From positions 23,301 to 87,300 of the forward strand of contig NZ_AOLM01000021.1 of NCBI RefSeq assembly GCF_000337835.1: a stretch of 64,000 nt of DNA. The letters run 5' to 3'. The notes beneath the pieces are model-generated. The model had not been told where the DNA came from. It saw only the letters and a program-made list of their open reading frames with translations, and did not search any database. The stretch comes from Haloferax sulfurifontis ATCC BAA-897 (GTDB lineage Archaea > Halobacteriota > Halobacteria > Halobacteriales > Haloferacaceae). Positions 1 to 8,417 of the stretch are shown one piece after another; position 1 is the first letter of the stretch; the number at the start of each line of letters is the position of its first letter. Both the position numbers and the translations under genes were made by a program.

Positions 1-1
1 C

Positions 2-451
2 ATGGCGGTGGTCGCCGCGACCGGCGCGTCGCTGTTCAACGTCATGGTCGCCATCGCCTTCTCGTGGTGGTCGTGGTACGCCCGCCTCGTGCAGGGCGAG
101 GTGCTCTCGATAAAGGAAGACGAGTTCATCGAGTCGAGCCGGGCGCTCGGGTCGGGGTGGGTGCGGACGACGTTCAAAGAGATTCTCCCGAACGTCGTCA
201 GCCCCATCACGGTCAAGGCGACCCTCGACATGGGCTTCGTCATCCTCGTCGGCGCGGGCCTGTCGTTCCTCGGCCTCGGCGCGCAACCGCCGACGCCGAC
301 GTGGGGCGCGATGATCGCGCAGGGCCGCAACTACGTCACGAGCTTCTGGTGGATCGCCGTGTTCCCCGGACTGGCGATTTCCTTCGCCGTCCTCGGGTTC
401 AACTTCATCGGCGACGGCCTGCGCGACGTGCTCGACGTGGAGGTGGACTGA
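2..451 (+). CDS. Peptide/oligopeptide ABC transporter permease (DppC/OppC-like), 5' end outside window
   Basis: This is the C-terminal 149 residues of an inner-membrane permease of the DppC/OppC family, which forms the channel of a binding-protein-dependent peptide importer. A hydrophobic segment opens the fragment. It is followed by the cytoplasmic EAA loop (about residues 41-68, ESSRALG then ILPN) that docks onto the ATPases. Two more membrane segments follow (about 75-95 and 115-140). The ATG at position 2 falls inside a membrane helix, so the true start lies to the left of the window. The stop is one base before the next ATG, so it is co-transcribed with the ATPases. The binding protein and the DppB-like partner are probably further left. 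Confidence 0.9.
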   Translation: MAVVAATGASLFNVMVAIAFSWWSWYARLVQGEVLSIKEDEFIESSRALGSGWVRTTFKEILPNVVSPITVKATLDMGFVILVGAGLSFLGLGAQPPTPTWGAMIAQGRNYVTSFWWIAVFPGLAISFAVLGFNFIGDGLRDVLDVEVD

Positions 452-452
452 G

Positions 453-1580
453 ATGGCCGACCCCATCTTAGAGGTGAAGAACCTCCACGTCCACTTCGAG
501 ACCCACGACGGGACGGCCGAAGTGATAAACGGCATCGATTTCACCATCGACCGCGGCGAGACCGCGGCGCTCGTCGGCGAGACGGGCTGTGGCAAGAGCG
601 TCACCGTGAAGTCAATCATGGGCCTGCTCCCCTCGGCGACCATCCCCGAGGGCGAGATTCGATACAAGGGCGAGGACGTGCTCTCGCTTTCCGACGCCGA
701 GCGCCACTCGCGGCGCGGCAAGGAGATGAGCATGATAATGCAGGACCCGATGACGAGTCTCAACCCCGTCCTGACGGTCGGCGAGCAGATGGTGGACGTG
801 CTGAAGTGGCAGGGGCGGCCGCGGCTGTCGCTGTCGAAGCTCGTCCGCGACGCGCTTTCGACCGGCTCGAAGGCCGAATACAGGCGGCGGGCCATCGAGA
901 TGCTCGGCGAGGTCGAAATCTCGGCCCCCGAGCGCGTCTTCGAGAGCTACCCGGTCGAACTCTCCGGCGGGATGCGCCAGCGCGTCCTCATCGCCATCGC
1001 GCTCCTGTCGGAGCCGGACCTGCTCATCGCCGACGAACCCGGCACCGCCCTCGACGTGACGACCGAGGCGAAGGTGCTCGACCTCCTCGACGAACTCGTC
1101 GAAGAACGCGACACGAGCGTCCTCTACATCACCCACGACCTCGGGGTCGCCCGCGAGGTCAGCGACCGAATCAACGTGATGTACGCGGGCGAAATCGTCG
1201 AACAAGCGCCGACGGCCGACCTGTTTGCGAACCCCCAGCACCCCTACACCCGCGGGCTGTTGGAGAGCATCCCGACGCTGTCGACCGGCATCGGCGACGG
1301 CATCGAAGGGCACCTGCCCGACTACACGGACCCGCCGGTCGGCTGTCGGTTCGTCGAGCGCTGTCCGCACGCGGAGCCGGCCTGTTACGACGCGTACCCG
1401 TACCCGCGGCAGACCGGCTCAGACCACGCGACCGCGTGCCACCTGTTCGACGGCTCGCCCGCCCGCGAGCGCCACGAATCGCTCGCCGCCGACACGGTCG
1501 ACATCGGCACCGCGCCGTGGCTGGCCGGCGGCGGCGACGCGCCCGGCGACGTCTCCGCCGACGGGGGGACGGACCAATGA
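453..1580 (+). CDS. Peptide ABC transporter ATP-binding protein (DppD/OppD-like)
   Basis: First ATPase of the peptide importer, 375 residues. Walker A is at residues 42-49 (GETGCGKS), the Q-loop glutamine is near 97, the signature LSGGMRQR is near 170-177, Walker B (LLIADEP) is near 190-196, and the switch histidine sits in YITHD. The C-terminal extension carries the oligopeptide-transporter cysteine motif (CRFVERCPHAEPAC), which is typical of OppD/DppD and uncommon in other ABC ATPases. The stop overlaps the ATG of the second ATPase as ATGA, implying translational coupling. The substrate cannot be read from the ATPase. The downstream enzymes suggest peptide-like or hydantoin-like compounds. 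Confidence 0.93.
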   Translation: MADPILEVKNLHVHFETHDGTAEVINGIDFTIDRGETAALVGETGCGKSVTVKSIMGLLPSATIPEGEIRYKGEDVLSLSDAERHSRRGKEMSMIMQDPMTSLNPVLTVGEQMVDVLKWQGRPRLSLSKLVRDALSTGSKAEYRRRAIEMLGEVEISAPERVFESYPVELSGGMRQRVLIAIALLSEPDLLIADEPGTALDVTTEAKVLDLLDELVEERDTSVLYITHDLGVAREVSDRINVMYAGEIVEQAPTADLFANPQHPYTRGLLESIPTLSTGIGDGIEGHLPDYTDPPVGCRFVERCPHAEPACYDAYPYPRQTGSDHATACHLFDGSPARERHESLAADTVDIGTAPWLAGGGDAPGDVSADGGTDQ

Positions 1581-2640
1581 ACGACTCAGCGTACACGACC
1601 GACCCGACGGCGGCGGCACAGCGCGACCGGGACCTCGACGACCCGATGGTCACGGTCGAGAACCTCAAGAAGCACTTCCCGCTGTTCGAGGGTATCCTCC
1701 AGAAGAAGGCGGGGGAGGTCCGCGCCGTCGACGGCGTGAGCTTCTCCATCGCGGAGGGCGAGACGTTCGGCCTCGTCGGCGAGTCCGGTTCCGGCAAGAC
1801 GACGACCGGCCGGTCGATGCTCCGCCTGACGGAGCCGACGAGTGGGCGGGTCGAAATCGACGGCCAGAACGTCGTCGACCTCTCGGACGGCGAGCTCAAG
1901 CGGTTCCGTCGGAACATGCAAATCGTCCATCAGGACCCGTCTTCGAGCCTCAACCCGCGCCACCGCGTCAAGTCGATTATCGAGGCACCCCTGAAGATTC
2001 ACGACTACGGCGACTCCGAGGCCCGGCTCGAACGGGTCGAGGAACTCCTGGACATGGTGGACCTCCCGCGGGAGTTCATGTACCGCTACCCCGGACAGCT
2101 CTCGGGCGGCCAGAAACAGCGCGTCGGCATCGCCCGCGCCGTGGCGCTCAACCCGAAGTTCGTCGTCCTCGACGAGCCGACGAGCGCGCTCGACGTGAGC
2201 GTGCAGGCCCGCATCATCAACATCCTCGAAGAGATACAGGAGGAGTTCGGCATCACCTACCTGTTTATCACCCACGACCTCTCGCTCCTGAAGAACGTCG
2301 CCGACCGAATCGGCGTCATGTACCTCGGGCGGCTCGTCGAGGTCGGCGACGTGGACTCGGTGTTCGGGTCGCCGCAACACCCCTACAGCCGGGCGCTCCT
2401 CTCCGCCATCTCGACCATCAGCGAGGAGGACGAACTGGCGAAACCCGACCGAATCACGCTCGACGGCGAGGTGCCGGACCCGAGAGAAAAGCCCAGCGGC
2501 TGTGCCTTCCGGTCGCGCTGTGCCCACGAGTTCGACGCCTGCGCGGTCGAGGAACCCGACCTGTACGAGCGCGGGCCGGACCAGGTCTCGCGGTGTTTCC
2601 TCCAGACGACCGGTTCGAGGAAGGCGCGGAGTGGGAATGA
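1577..2640 (+). CDS. Peptide ABC transporter ATP-binding protein (DppF/OppF-like), frameshifted near its 3' end
   Basis: Second ATPase of the importer. Walker A is at residues 68-75 (GESGSGKT), followed by the Q-loop (HQDPSSSLNPR), signature LSGGQKQR, Walker B (FVVLDEP), the switch histidine and the C-terminal cysteine motif (CAFRSRC). After CFL (about position 2602) the reading frame turns strongly basic and meets no stop until 4078, inside the DUF917 gene. The +1 frame instead gives an acidic tail (PDDRFEEGAEWE) ending at 2640. That stop overlaps the next ATG (2637) as ATGA, like other junctions in this operon. One missing base near 2598-2603 explains this. The end given here is the repaired end. 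The ATPase domain itself is intact. Confidence 0.82.
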
Positions 2641-2999
2641 CCGCAGAGCGCGCGGAGCGCCTCGCCGCCCTCCGGCGGGCGCGGCGGAACCGCCCGTGGA
2701 CCGACGAACTGCTCCGGTCGTGCGCGTCCGACCCGGCGGCGTTCAAGGCCGCCCAGCCGGCGTGTTCGGCCTGCGACCGGCCGTGCCGCGACGACGAGGT
2801 CTGCGCCACGGCCGTGGCGAAATCGGACGGACTGTTCGAATCGATGGGCCGCGACCAGACGTACCACCTGCTCGCGGCGGGCATGAAGCGACTCCGGGCG
2901 CGGGGGACCGCGACGCTTCGCAACGCCGACAGACAGCGGCCGAACGCCTTCCTCAGCGCGACGGCCGACGACGCAGACACCCCCGAGGCACCCCAATGA
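2637..2999 (+). CDS. Small cysteine-rich protein of the importer operon, unknown function
   Basis: A 120-residue protein I do not recognise. It sits between the ATPase and DUF917 genes, with ATGA overlaps at both ends. The N-terminus is arginine-rich. A cysteine group lies at residues 29, 43, 46, 50 and 56 (C-x2-C-x3-C-x5-C within the last four), which could bind zinc or an iron-sulfur cluster. A helical segment containing YHLLAAGMKRL follows, and the tail is acidic. Codon use matches the neighbours and the coupling at both ends argues that it is a real operon member. A role as a metal-binding accessory or redox partner of the downstream enzymes is only a guess. Confidence 0.75.
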   Translation: MTAERAERLAALRRARRNRPWTDELLRSCASDPAAFKAAQPACSACDRPCRDDEVCATAVAKSDGLFESMGRDQTYHLLAAGMKRLRARGTATLRNADRQRPNAFLSATADDADTPEAPQ

Positions 3000-4078
3000 C
3001 GACAGACGACACGCGGACGATAACGGCGGAATGGGTCGAAGACATCGCGGTCGGCGGCGCGGTCCTCGGCGGCGGGGGCGGCGGCTCGCTGGCCAAGGGC
3101 ATCGAGTTCGGCGAACTCGCCGTCGAGTACGGCCGGCCGACAATCGTCTCGGTCGCCGACCTCGACCCGACGGACGTGGTGCTGACCGTCAGCGGCGTGG
3201 GCGCGCCCGCCGCGACGGAGAGCCACGTCGACCCCGCGGACTACGTGCGCGCGGTCGAACTACTGGTGGACAGACTCGCGGCCGACGGGACGACCGTCGG
3301 CGCGCTGATGACGAACGAGATGGGCGGGTTCGCCACGGTCAACGGCCTGCTCCAGTCGGCCGTGACCGGGCTCCCGCTCGTCGACGCCGCCTGTAACGGG
3401 CGGGCGCACCCGACCGGGCCGATGGGCTCTATCGGGCTGTCGCAGGACGCCGAGTCGGTGCAGGCGGCGGTCGGCGGCGTGCCGGGCACCGCGGCCCGAC
3501 TGGAGACGGTCGTCGAGGCGGAACTCGGCACGGCGGCGTCGCTCGTGCGACACGCGGCCGAAGACGCCGGTGGCCTCGTGGCCGTCGCTCGCAACCCCGT
3601 TCCCGCGAGCTACGCCGAGGCGAACGCGGCGCTCGACACGTACGACCGGGCCGAGGCGGTCGGTCGCGCGGTCAGACTCGCCGACGACGGGCGCGACGCC
3701 GCCGACCGCGTCGCCGACGTGCTCGGCGGCGAGGTCTCGCTCGTCGGTCCCGTCGAGTCGTTCGCGCTCGAGACGACCGGCGGCTTCGACGTGGGTGAGG
3801 TCGAAATCGAGGGGCGCGAACTCACCTTCTGGAACGAGTACATGACGCTCGAACTCGACGGCGAGCGCCTCGCGACGTTCCCGGACCTCATCACGACGCT
3901 CGACGCCGAGACGGGGATGCCCGTCTCGACGGCGGAACTCGCGGAGGGCCGGTCAGTCGCGGTCGTCGTCGCGCCCGCGGCGAACCTCTCTCTGGGCGCG
4001 GGGATGGCCGACCCCGCGCTCTTCGACCCGGTGGAACAGGCGGTCGGAAAAGCGGTCAAATCACACGTATTCAACTAA
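2996..4078 (+). CDS. DUF917 (S-methyl thiohydantoin desulfurase-type) family protein
   Basis: A 360-residue DUF917 protein. The hallmark is the N-terminal glycine stretch following an IAxGGAVLG motif (residues 17-31). The body alternates beta strands and alanine-rich helices. Pfam links this family to S-methyl thiohydantoin desulfurase, and members often sit beside hydantoinase genes and peptide transporters. The ATG at 2996 overlaps the previous stop as ATGA. Because of the upstream frameshift, the ATPase frame now runs straight into this gene. I infer that it processes the imported heterocycle. The exact substrate is unknown. Confidence 0.85.
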   Translation: MTTDDTRTITAEWVEDIAVGGAVLGGGGGGSLAKGIEFGELAVEYGRPTIVSVADLDPTDVVLTVSGVGAPAATESHVDPADYVRAVELLVDRLAADGTTVGALMTNEMGGFATVNGLLQSAVTGLPLVDAACNGRAHPTGPMGSIGLSQDAESVQAAVGGVPGTAARLETVVEAELGTAASLVRHAAEDAGGLVAVARNPVPASYAEANAALDTYDRAEAVGRAVRLADDGRDAADRVADVLGGEVSLVGPVESFALETTGGFDVGEVEIEGRELTFWNEYMTLELDGERLATFPDLITTLDAETGMPVSTAELAEGRSVAVVVAPAANLSLGAGMADPALFDPVEQAVGKAVKSHVFN

Positions 4079-4086
4079 CGACACTC

Positions 4087-5010
4087 ATGTTCGACAAGAT
4101 TCAGCAAGCATACGACATCCTCAGCCGTCCCGACGCGGACGGCGAACTGGTACGCGACGCGCTCGAAACGTACGGTCTCGACACGGAAGTCACGACCATC
4201 TCGACCGACGAGGGGTCGACCGACTTCGTCAAGACGGTCGTCCCCGGGGCCGACCCGGACGCGCCGACGCTCGGCGTCATCGGTCGCCTCGGCGGGGTCG
4301 CCGCCCGGCCGGCCGAACTCGGACCGGTCTCCGACGCCGACGGGGCCATCGTGGCCCTCGCGGTCGCGCTCCACCTCGGCGAGATGCGCGCCCGCGGCGA
4401 CGTGCTCGCCGGCGACGTTCGCATCGCCACGCACGTCTGTCCCGACGCGCCGACCTCCCCCCACGACCCGGTGCCCTTCATGGGCAGTCCGGTCGATACG
4501 AGCACCATGAACGAACACGAGGTGGACGAGGAGATGGACGCCGTCGTCTCCGTCGACGCCACGAAGGGCAACCGCGTCCACTGCGAGCGCGGCTTCGCCA
4601 TCACGCCCACGGTCAAGGAGGGGTGGGTGCTGAAGGTGAGCGACAGCCTCCTCGACATCCAAGAGCGGTCGACCGGCCGCCCGCCGAGCACGCTCACGCT
4701 CACGATGCAGGACATCACCCCCTACGGCAACGACGTCCACCACATCAACAGCATCCTCCAGCCGGCGACGGCGACCGACGCGCCCGTCGTGGGCGTGGCG
4801 ACGACGAGCGTCTCGCCCGTCCCCGGCTGTGGGACCGGCGCGAACTACCTCACCGACCTGCTCGACGCGACCGGGTTCGTCGTCGAGACGGCCAAGGACT
4901 TCACCCGCGGCCGCGCGTCGTTCTACGACGAGGCCGAGTACGACCGCCTCACGTCGCTGTACGGTTCGATGGGCCGCCTCCAGACGCTCGGCGAGGGCGA
5001 GGGCGTCTGA
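4087..5010 (+). CDS. DUF1177 family protein
   Basis: A 307-residue protein that I recognise as DUF1177 by its overall pattern: an N-terminal helical start, a conserved central region with HVCPDAPTSPHDPVPFMGSP (about residues 117-136), and a late GCGTGANYLTDLLDATGF segment. The biochemical role is not known to me. The family recurs beside DUF917, AroM-like and oligopeptide transport genes, as here. The gene begins 8 bases after the DUF917 stop and ends one base before the AroM-like ATG, so it belongs to the same transcript. The conserved His and Asp residues of the central segment could form a metal or catalytic site, which is inference. Confidence 0.85.
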   Translation: MFDKIQQAYDILSRPDADGELVRDALETYGLDTEVTTISTDEGSTDFVKTVVPGADPDAPTLGVIGRLGGVAARPAELGPVSDADGAIVALAVALHLGEMRARGDVLAGDVRIATHVCPDAPTSPHDPVPFMGSPVDTSTMNEHEVDEEMDAVVSVDATKGNRVHCERGFAITPTVKEGWVLKVSDSLLDIQERSTGRPPSTLTLTMQDITPYGNDVHHINSILQPATATDAPVVGVATTSVSPVPGCGTGANYLTDLLDATGFVVETAKDFTRGRASFYDEAEYDRLTSLYGSMGRLQTLGEGEGV

Positions 5011-5011
5011 G

Positions 5012-5671
5012 ATGTCGACGCTCGGACTCGTGACCATCGGTCAGGCCCCCCGGACCGACGTGACGCCCGACATCGCGGCGGCCCTCCCGCCGGAGGTGGA
5101 CATCGTCGAGGTCGGCGCGCTCGACCGGTTCGACTCGGCGGCCGAGGTCGAGGCCGCGGTCGGCCCGCGCGATGGAAAACCGGTGTACGTCTCCCGACTC
5201 TCCGACGGCACGGCCGTCACCGTCGACCGCGAATCGGTCGTCGACCTCCTCGGAGCGCGCATCCGCGACCTCGAATCCGAGGTGACGGCCATCGGCGTCC
5301 TCTGTACGGGTCACTTCCCGCCGTTCGACGTCAGTGTCCCCGTCTTCGAGCCGAGCGACCTGCTTTCGGCGTGGGTTTCGACCATCCTCGACGGGGGCAC
5401 CCTCGGGGTCATCATGCCCAAGGAGGAACAGGAGGCCATGACGTTCGAGAAGTGGGCCGACTACGACCTCGTCACCGCCGCCGGGTCGCCGTACGCCGAC
5501 GAAGACGAGGTGTCGGCCGCCGCGGCCGACATCGGCACCGACGCCGACCTCATCGTGATGGACTGCATGGGTTACACGCCCGAGATGAAGGCGACCGTCC
5601 GCGAGATAACGGACACGAGCGTCCTGCTCGGGCGGTCAGTGCTGGCGAAGACCGCAGAGGAGGTGCTCTGA
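5012..5671 (+). CDS. AroM-like protein
   Basis: A 219-residue protein of the AroM family. It opens with the typical GLVTIGQAPRTDVTPDI segment and contains the conserved GVLCTGHFP motif near the middle and MDCMGYTPEMK near the C-terminus. The two cysteines in those motifs (in LCTG and MDCMG) are placed as in Asp/Glu/hydantoin racemase-like folds, to which AroM is probably related. Escherichia coli AroM has no established reaction, and the name only reflects its location by aroL. The gene lies one base after the DUF1177 stop and one base before the next GTG, so it is translationally close-coupled within the catabolic operon. Confidence 0.85.
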   Translation: MSTLGLVTIGQAPRTDVTPDIAAALPPEVDIVEVGALDRFDSAAEVEAAVGPRDGKPVYVSRLSDGTAVTVDRESVVDLLGARIRDLESEVTAIGVLCTGHFPPFDVSVPVFEPSDLLSAWVSTILDGGTLGVIMPKEEQEAMTFEKWADYDLVTAAGSPYADEDEVSAAAADIGTDADLIVMDCMGYTPEMKATVREITDTSVLLGRSVLAKTAEEVL

Positions 5672-5672
5672 C

Positions 5673-6620
5673 GTGGCCGACTACCGCGCCGTGGCGAAGC
5701 GACTCCTCGCCGAGAACATGAACGCCCGTCCCGGCGAGACGCTCCTCGTCGTGACCGACACCGACACGAACCACATCGGGCGGCCGCTGTTCGAGGCGGG
5801 GGTCGAACTCGGCTTGGAGTCCGGGCTGTTCGAGATTCCGCCGATGGAGCGAAACGGGATGGAGCCGCCGGCGTCGGTCGCCCGCGCGATGGAGTCGGCG
5901 GACATCGTGGTCTGTCCGACCAGCGCGTCGCTGACGCACACGCGGGCCCGAGAGGCCGCGACCGAGGCCGGCGCGCGCGTCGCCACGATGCCCGGCATCA
6001 CGGACCAGATGTTCAGCGAGGGCGCGATTACGGCCGACTACGAGGAGGTCGAGCGCCTGACGGCGGCGCTCACGGAGAAGCTCACCGCGGCCGACGAGGC
6101 CCGCATCGAGGCCGGCGGCGCGTCGGCGACGATGTCGCTTTCGGGCCGCGACGGCATCCCGAGCGACGGCATCATCGCCGACCCCGGCGACTCCGGCAAC
6201 CTCCCGTCCGGCGAGAGCTACATCGCGCCGGTCGAGGGGACGGCCACCGGCACGCTCGTCTTCGACGGCGGCCTCGCGGGCGTCGGCGTCCTCGACGACC
6301 CGCTGACGGTCGAACTCGACGCGGGGCGCATCGCGTCCGTCGAGGGCGCGGCCGCCGACGAGTTCCTCGACGCGACGAGCGGCGACGACTGCGCCCGGCG
6401 GGTGTGCGAACTCGGTCTCGGGACGAACCCGGCGGCGAGCATCATCGGCACCGTCCTCGAAGACGAGAAGGTGTACGGCACCTGCCACGTCGCCTTCGGC
6501 GACAACCTCGGCTTCGGCGGCACCATCGACTGCGACTCGCACCTCGACGGCGTCATCCTCGAACCGACGGTCTCGCTCGACGGCGAAGTCGTCGTCGCCG
6601 ACGGCGAGGTGCGCGTGTGA
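5673..6620 (+). CDS. M29 aminopeptidase/NicX-like metalloenzyme
   Basis: A 315-residue protein related to M29 aminopeptidases and to NicX-type 2,5-dihydroxypyridine dioxygenases. The C-terminal half holds the expected metal-ligand motifs: SGESYIAPVEG, then a cysteine/glycine loop, GTCHVAFGDN, and HLDGVILEPTV. It is shorter than the 364-residue M29 member at 23632 and aligns better with the NicX-like branch, so hydrolysis of a peptide bond is not assured. The start is GTG at 5673, directly after the AroM-like stop. Within this operon it may cleave the opened heterocycle or a dipeptide product, which is inference. Confidence 0.78.
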   Translation: MADYRAVAKRLLAENMNARPGETLLVVTDTDTNHIGRPLFEAGVELGLESGLFEIPPMERNGMEPPASVARAMESADIVVCPTSASLTHTRAREAATEAGARVATMPGITDQMFSEGAITADYEEVERLTAALTEKLTAADEARIEAGGASATMSLSGRDGIPSDGIIADPGDSGNLPSGESYIAPVEGTATGTLVFDGGLAGVGVLDDPLTVELDAGRIASVEGAAADEFLDATSGDDCARRVCELGLGTNPAASIIGTVLEDEKVYGTCHVAFGDNLGFGGTIDCDSHLDGVILEPTVSLDGEVVVADGEVRV

Positions 6621-7582
6621 GCGACCGCGCGCCCTCGACCGGTGACCGCGCGGGCACGGACCACACGGAGCAAACAGCAGACCACGCGGACCGTCCCGCC
6701 CTCGCCGCGGCGGCCGCCGACGTCCCCGATCTCGCACCGTGGCTGGCGCGCCGCGCGACGGTCCGCCAGTTCGACACGGACGCCGAAATTCCCGACGACG
6801 AGGTCCGCGCGATGGTCGACGCCGGGCGGAAGGCCCCGACGAGCGGGACGACCCAGATGTACAGTTTCGTCTGGATACGCGACCCCGACCGCCGCGAGCG
6901 GATTCATGAACTGTGTAGCCGCGGCACCGTGCAGGTCGAGGAGGCGAGCCACTTCCTCCTCGTCTGCATCGACGTCCGCCGGATTCGACTGTTGTTGGAG
7001 CACCGCGACCGCGAGTTCCGGACGACGCCCGCGATGGGGCTGTTGGAGGGGGCGATAGACGCCTCGCTGGCCGCGATGGGCGTGATGCTGGCCGCCGAGA
7101 GCCGCGGCTACGGCGTCTGTCCCATCGGCAACATCCTGAACAACCTCACCGAGGTCGCCGCGACGGCCGACCTCCCCGCGGGCGTCCTGCCGGTTTTCGG
7201 CCTCTGTCTCGGCGTCCCGCGCCACGGCGAGGCGACCGAGAACGCCCCGCGGGTTCCGCTCGACACGGTGCTCCACGAGGGCGGCTACCGCGACCCCACC
7301 GCGGCGCAACTCGACGCCTGCTACGACGCGATGAACGAGATGTACGGCGACAGCGTCTACGGCGACGACCGCCGCGAGTGGCAGGAGACGCTCGAACGCT
7401 ACTGGGGCCCCAACGGCTTCATGAATCGCCGCGAGGGCGAACTGCTCGCCGCGCTCCGCCAGCAGGGCTTCTTCGCGGCCCGCGGCATCGACGAGCCGGC
7501 GGACGCGGACACGGCGGACGCGGACTCGGGCGCGCCGGACCCGGACGCCGACCGGAACGGGAACGGCGGGGGTGCCGCCTGA
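6617..7582 (+). CDS. Nitroreductase-family flavoprotein
   Basis: A 321-residue FMN-dependent nitroreductase-fold oxidoreductase. Family features visible are the N-terminal RRATVRQFD segment that binds the FMN phosphate, the RKAPTSGTTQMYSF helix start, the central GAIDASLAAMGVMLAAESRGYG helix, and the CPIGNILNN loop. The GTG start at 6617 overlaps the previous stop as GTGA. The first 40 residues and the last 30 are disordered and low in complexity (Asp/Ala/Gly rich). In this operon it probably supplies a redox step on the ring system or an imine. Quinone or nitro-compound reduction are the usual family alternatives. Confidence 0.85.
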   Translation: MSDRAPSTGDRAGTDHTEQTADHADRPALAAAAADVPDLAPWLARRATVRQFDTDAEIPDDEVRAMVDAGRKAPTSGTTQMYSFVWIRDPDRRERIHELCSRGTVQVEEASHFLLVCIDVRRIRLLLEHRDREFRTTPAMGLLEGAIDASLAAMGVMLAAESRGYGVCPIGNILNNLTEVAATADLPAGVLPVFGLCLGVPRHGEATENAPRVPLDTVLHEGGYRDPTAAQLDACYDAMNEMYGDSVYGDDRREWQETLERYWGPNGFMNRREGELLAALRQQGFFAARGIDEPADADTADADSGAPDPDADRNGNGGGAA

Positions 7583-8241
7583 TGGTCGAACTCGGCGTCC
7601 TCCGCGTGCTCACCCTCGACGACCCCGAGGAGGTCGCTCTCCACGGACGACTCGTCGAGCGACACTACCCGCACGTCTCGACGCTGTCGCGGTGCATCCC
7701 CGACCACCCCGACGGGATTCCGAACGCGGCCGCCGAGGCCGACGCACTCCCGCACATCGAGGCGCTCGGCCGCGAGCTGGCGACCGAGGTCGACGCGCTC
7801 TGCGTCAGTTGCGCGCTCGACCCCGGCGTGGAGGCGCTCGACGAGGCGCTCGACATCCCGGTCGTCGGCGCGGGCGCGAGCGTGGCGGCCGTCGCGTCCG
7901 CCCGCGGCGAGCGCGTCGGGACGCTCGGCCTCGAAAACGGGGCCGGGTCGGCCATTCGTGACCTGCTCGGCGACCGGCTCGCGGCCGAGGAAGTCGTCGA
8001 GGGCGCGGCGACGACGAACTACCTCACGACCGACAACGGGCGGGCGGCGATTCGCGCGGCGGTCGACCGCCTCGTCGACGCCGGCTGTGACGTCGTCGCG
8101 CCGAGCTGTACCGGCATCTCCTCGTCGGGCGCGATTCCCGACGTGCGGGCCGACGTTCCGATACCCATCGTCGACCCTGTCGTGGCGATGGGCGCGGTGG
8201 CGACGACCGCTGTCGCGCCGCCGCGTCCACCACGGCAGTAA
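7582..8241 (+). CDS. Aspartate/glutamate/hydantoin racemase family protein
   Basis: A 219-residue racemase-family protein. The two catalytic cysteines expected for this fold are at residue 77 (CVSCALDPGVEAL) and residue 176 (APSCTGISS). Their spacing suits hydantoin racemase more than glutamate racemase. The start codon shares a base with the previous stop (TGATG). This is the last gene of the operon on the plus strand. Its presence supports a chiral amide or hydantoin intermediate being epimerised before hydrolysis. After the stop, a 21-bp copy of its own N-terminal coding segment recurs with one mismatch (8249-8269). Confidence 0.85.
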   Translation: MVELGVLRVLTLDDPEEVALHGRLVERHYPHVSTLSRCIPDHPDGIPNAAAEADALPHIEALGRELATEVDALCVSCALDPGVEALDEALDIPVVGAGASVAAVASARGERVGTLGLENGAGSAIRDLLGDRLAAEEVVEGAATTNYLTTDNGRAAIRAAVDRLVDAGCDVVAPSCTGISSSGAIPDVRADVPIPIVDPVVAMGAVATTAVAPPRPPRQ

Positions 8242-8417
8242 GCTGCCGGACCACCCCGACGGCATTCCGCGCCGCTCGCGCCGCGCTCGGGGTCACGCGC
8301 GAGCGATTTTCTCGACAGTCGTCGGTCGATTGTACCGAGCCGAAGTAATGAGCTTCCGACTTCGAACGCTTCCGTCTCCGTGTTTCGAACCGCCCAAAGA
8401 GTCGGCCGGCCCCCGTC

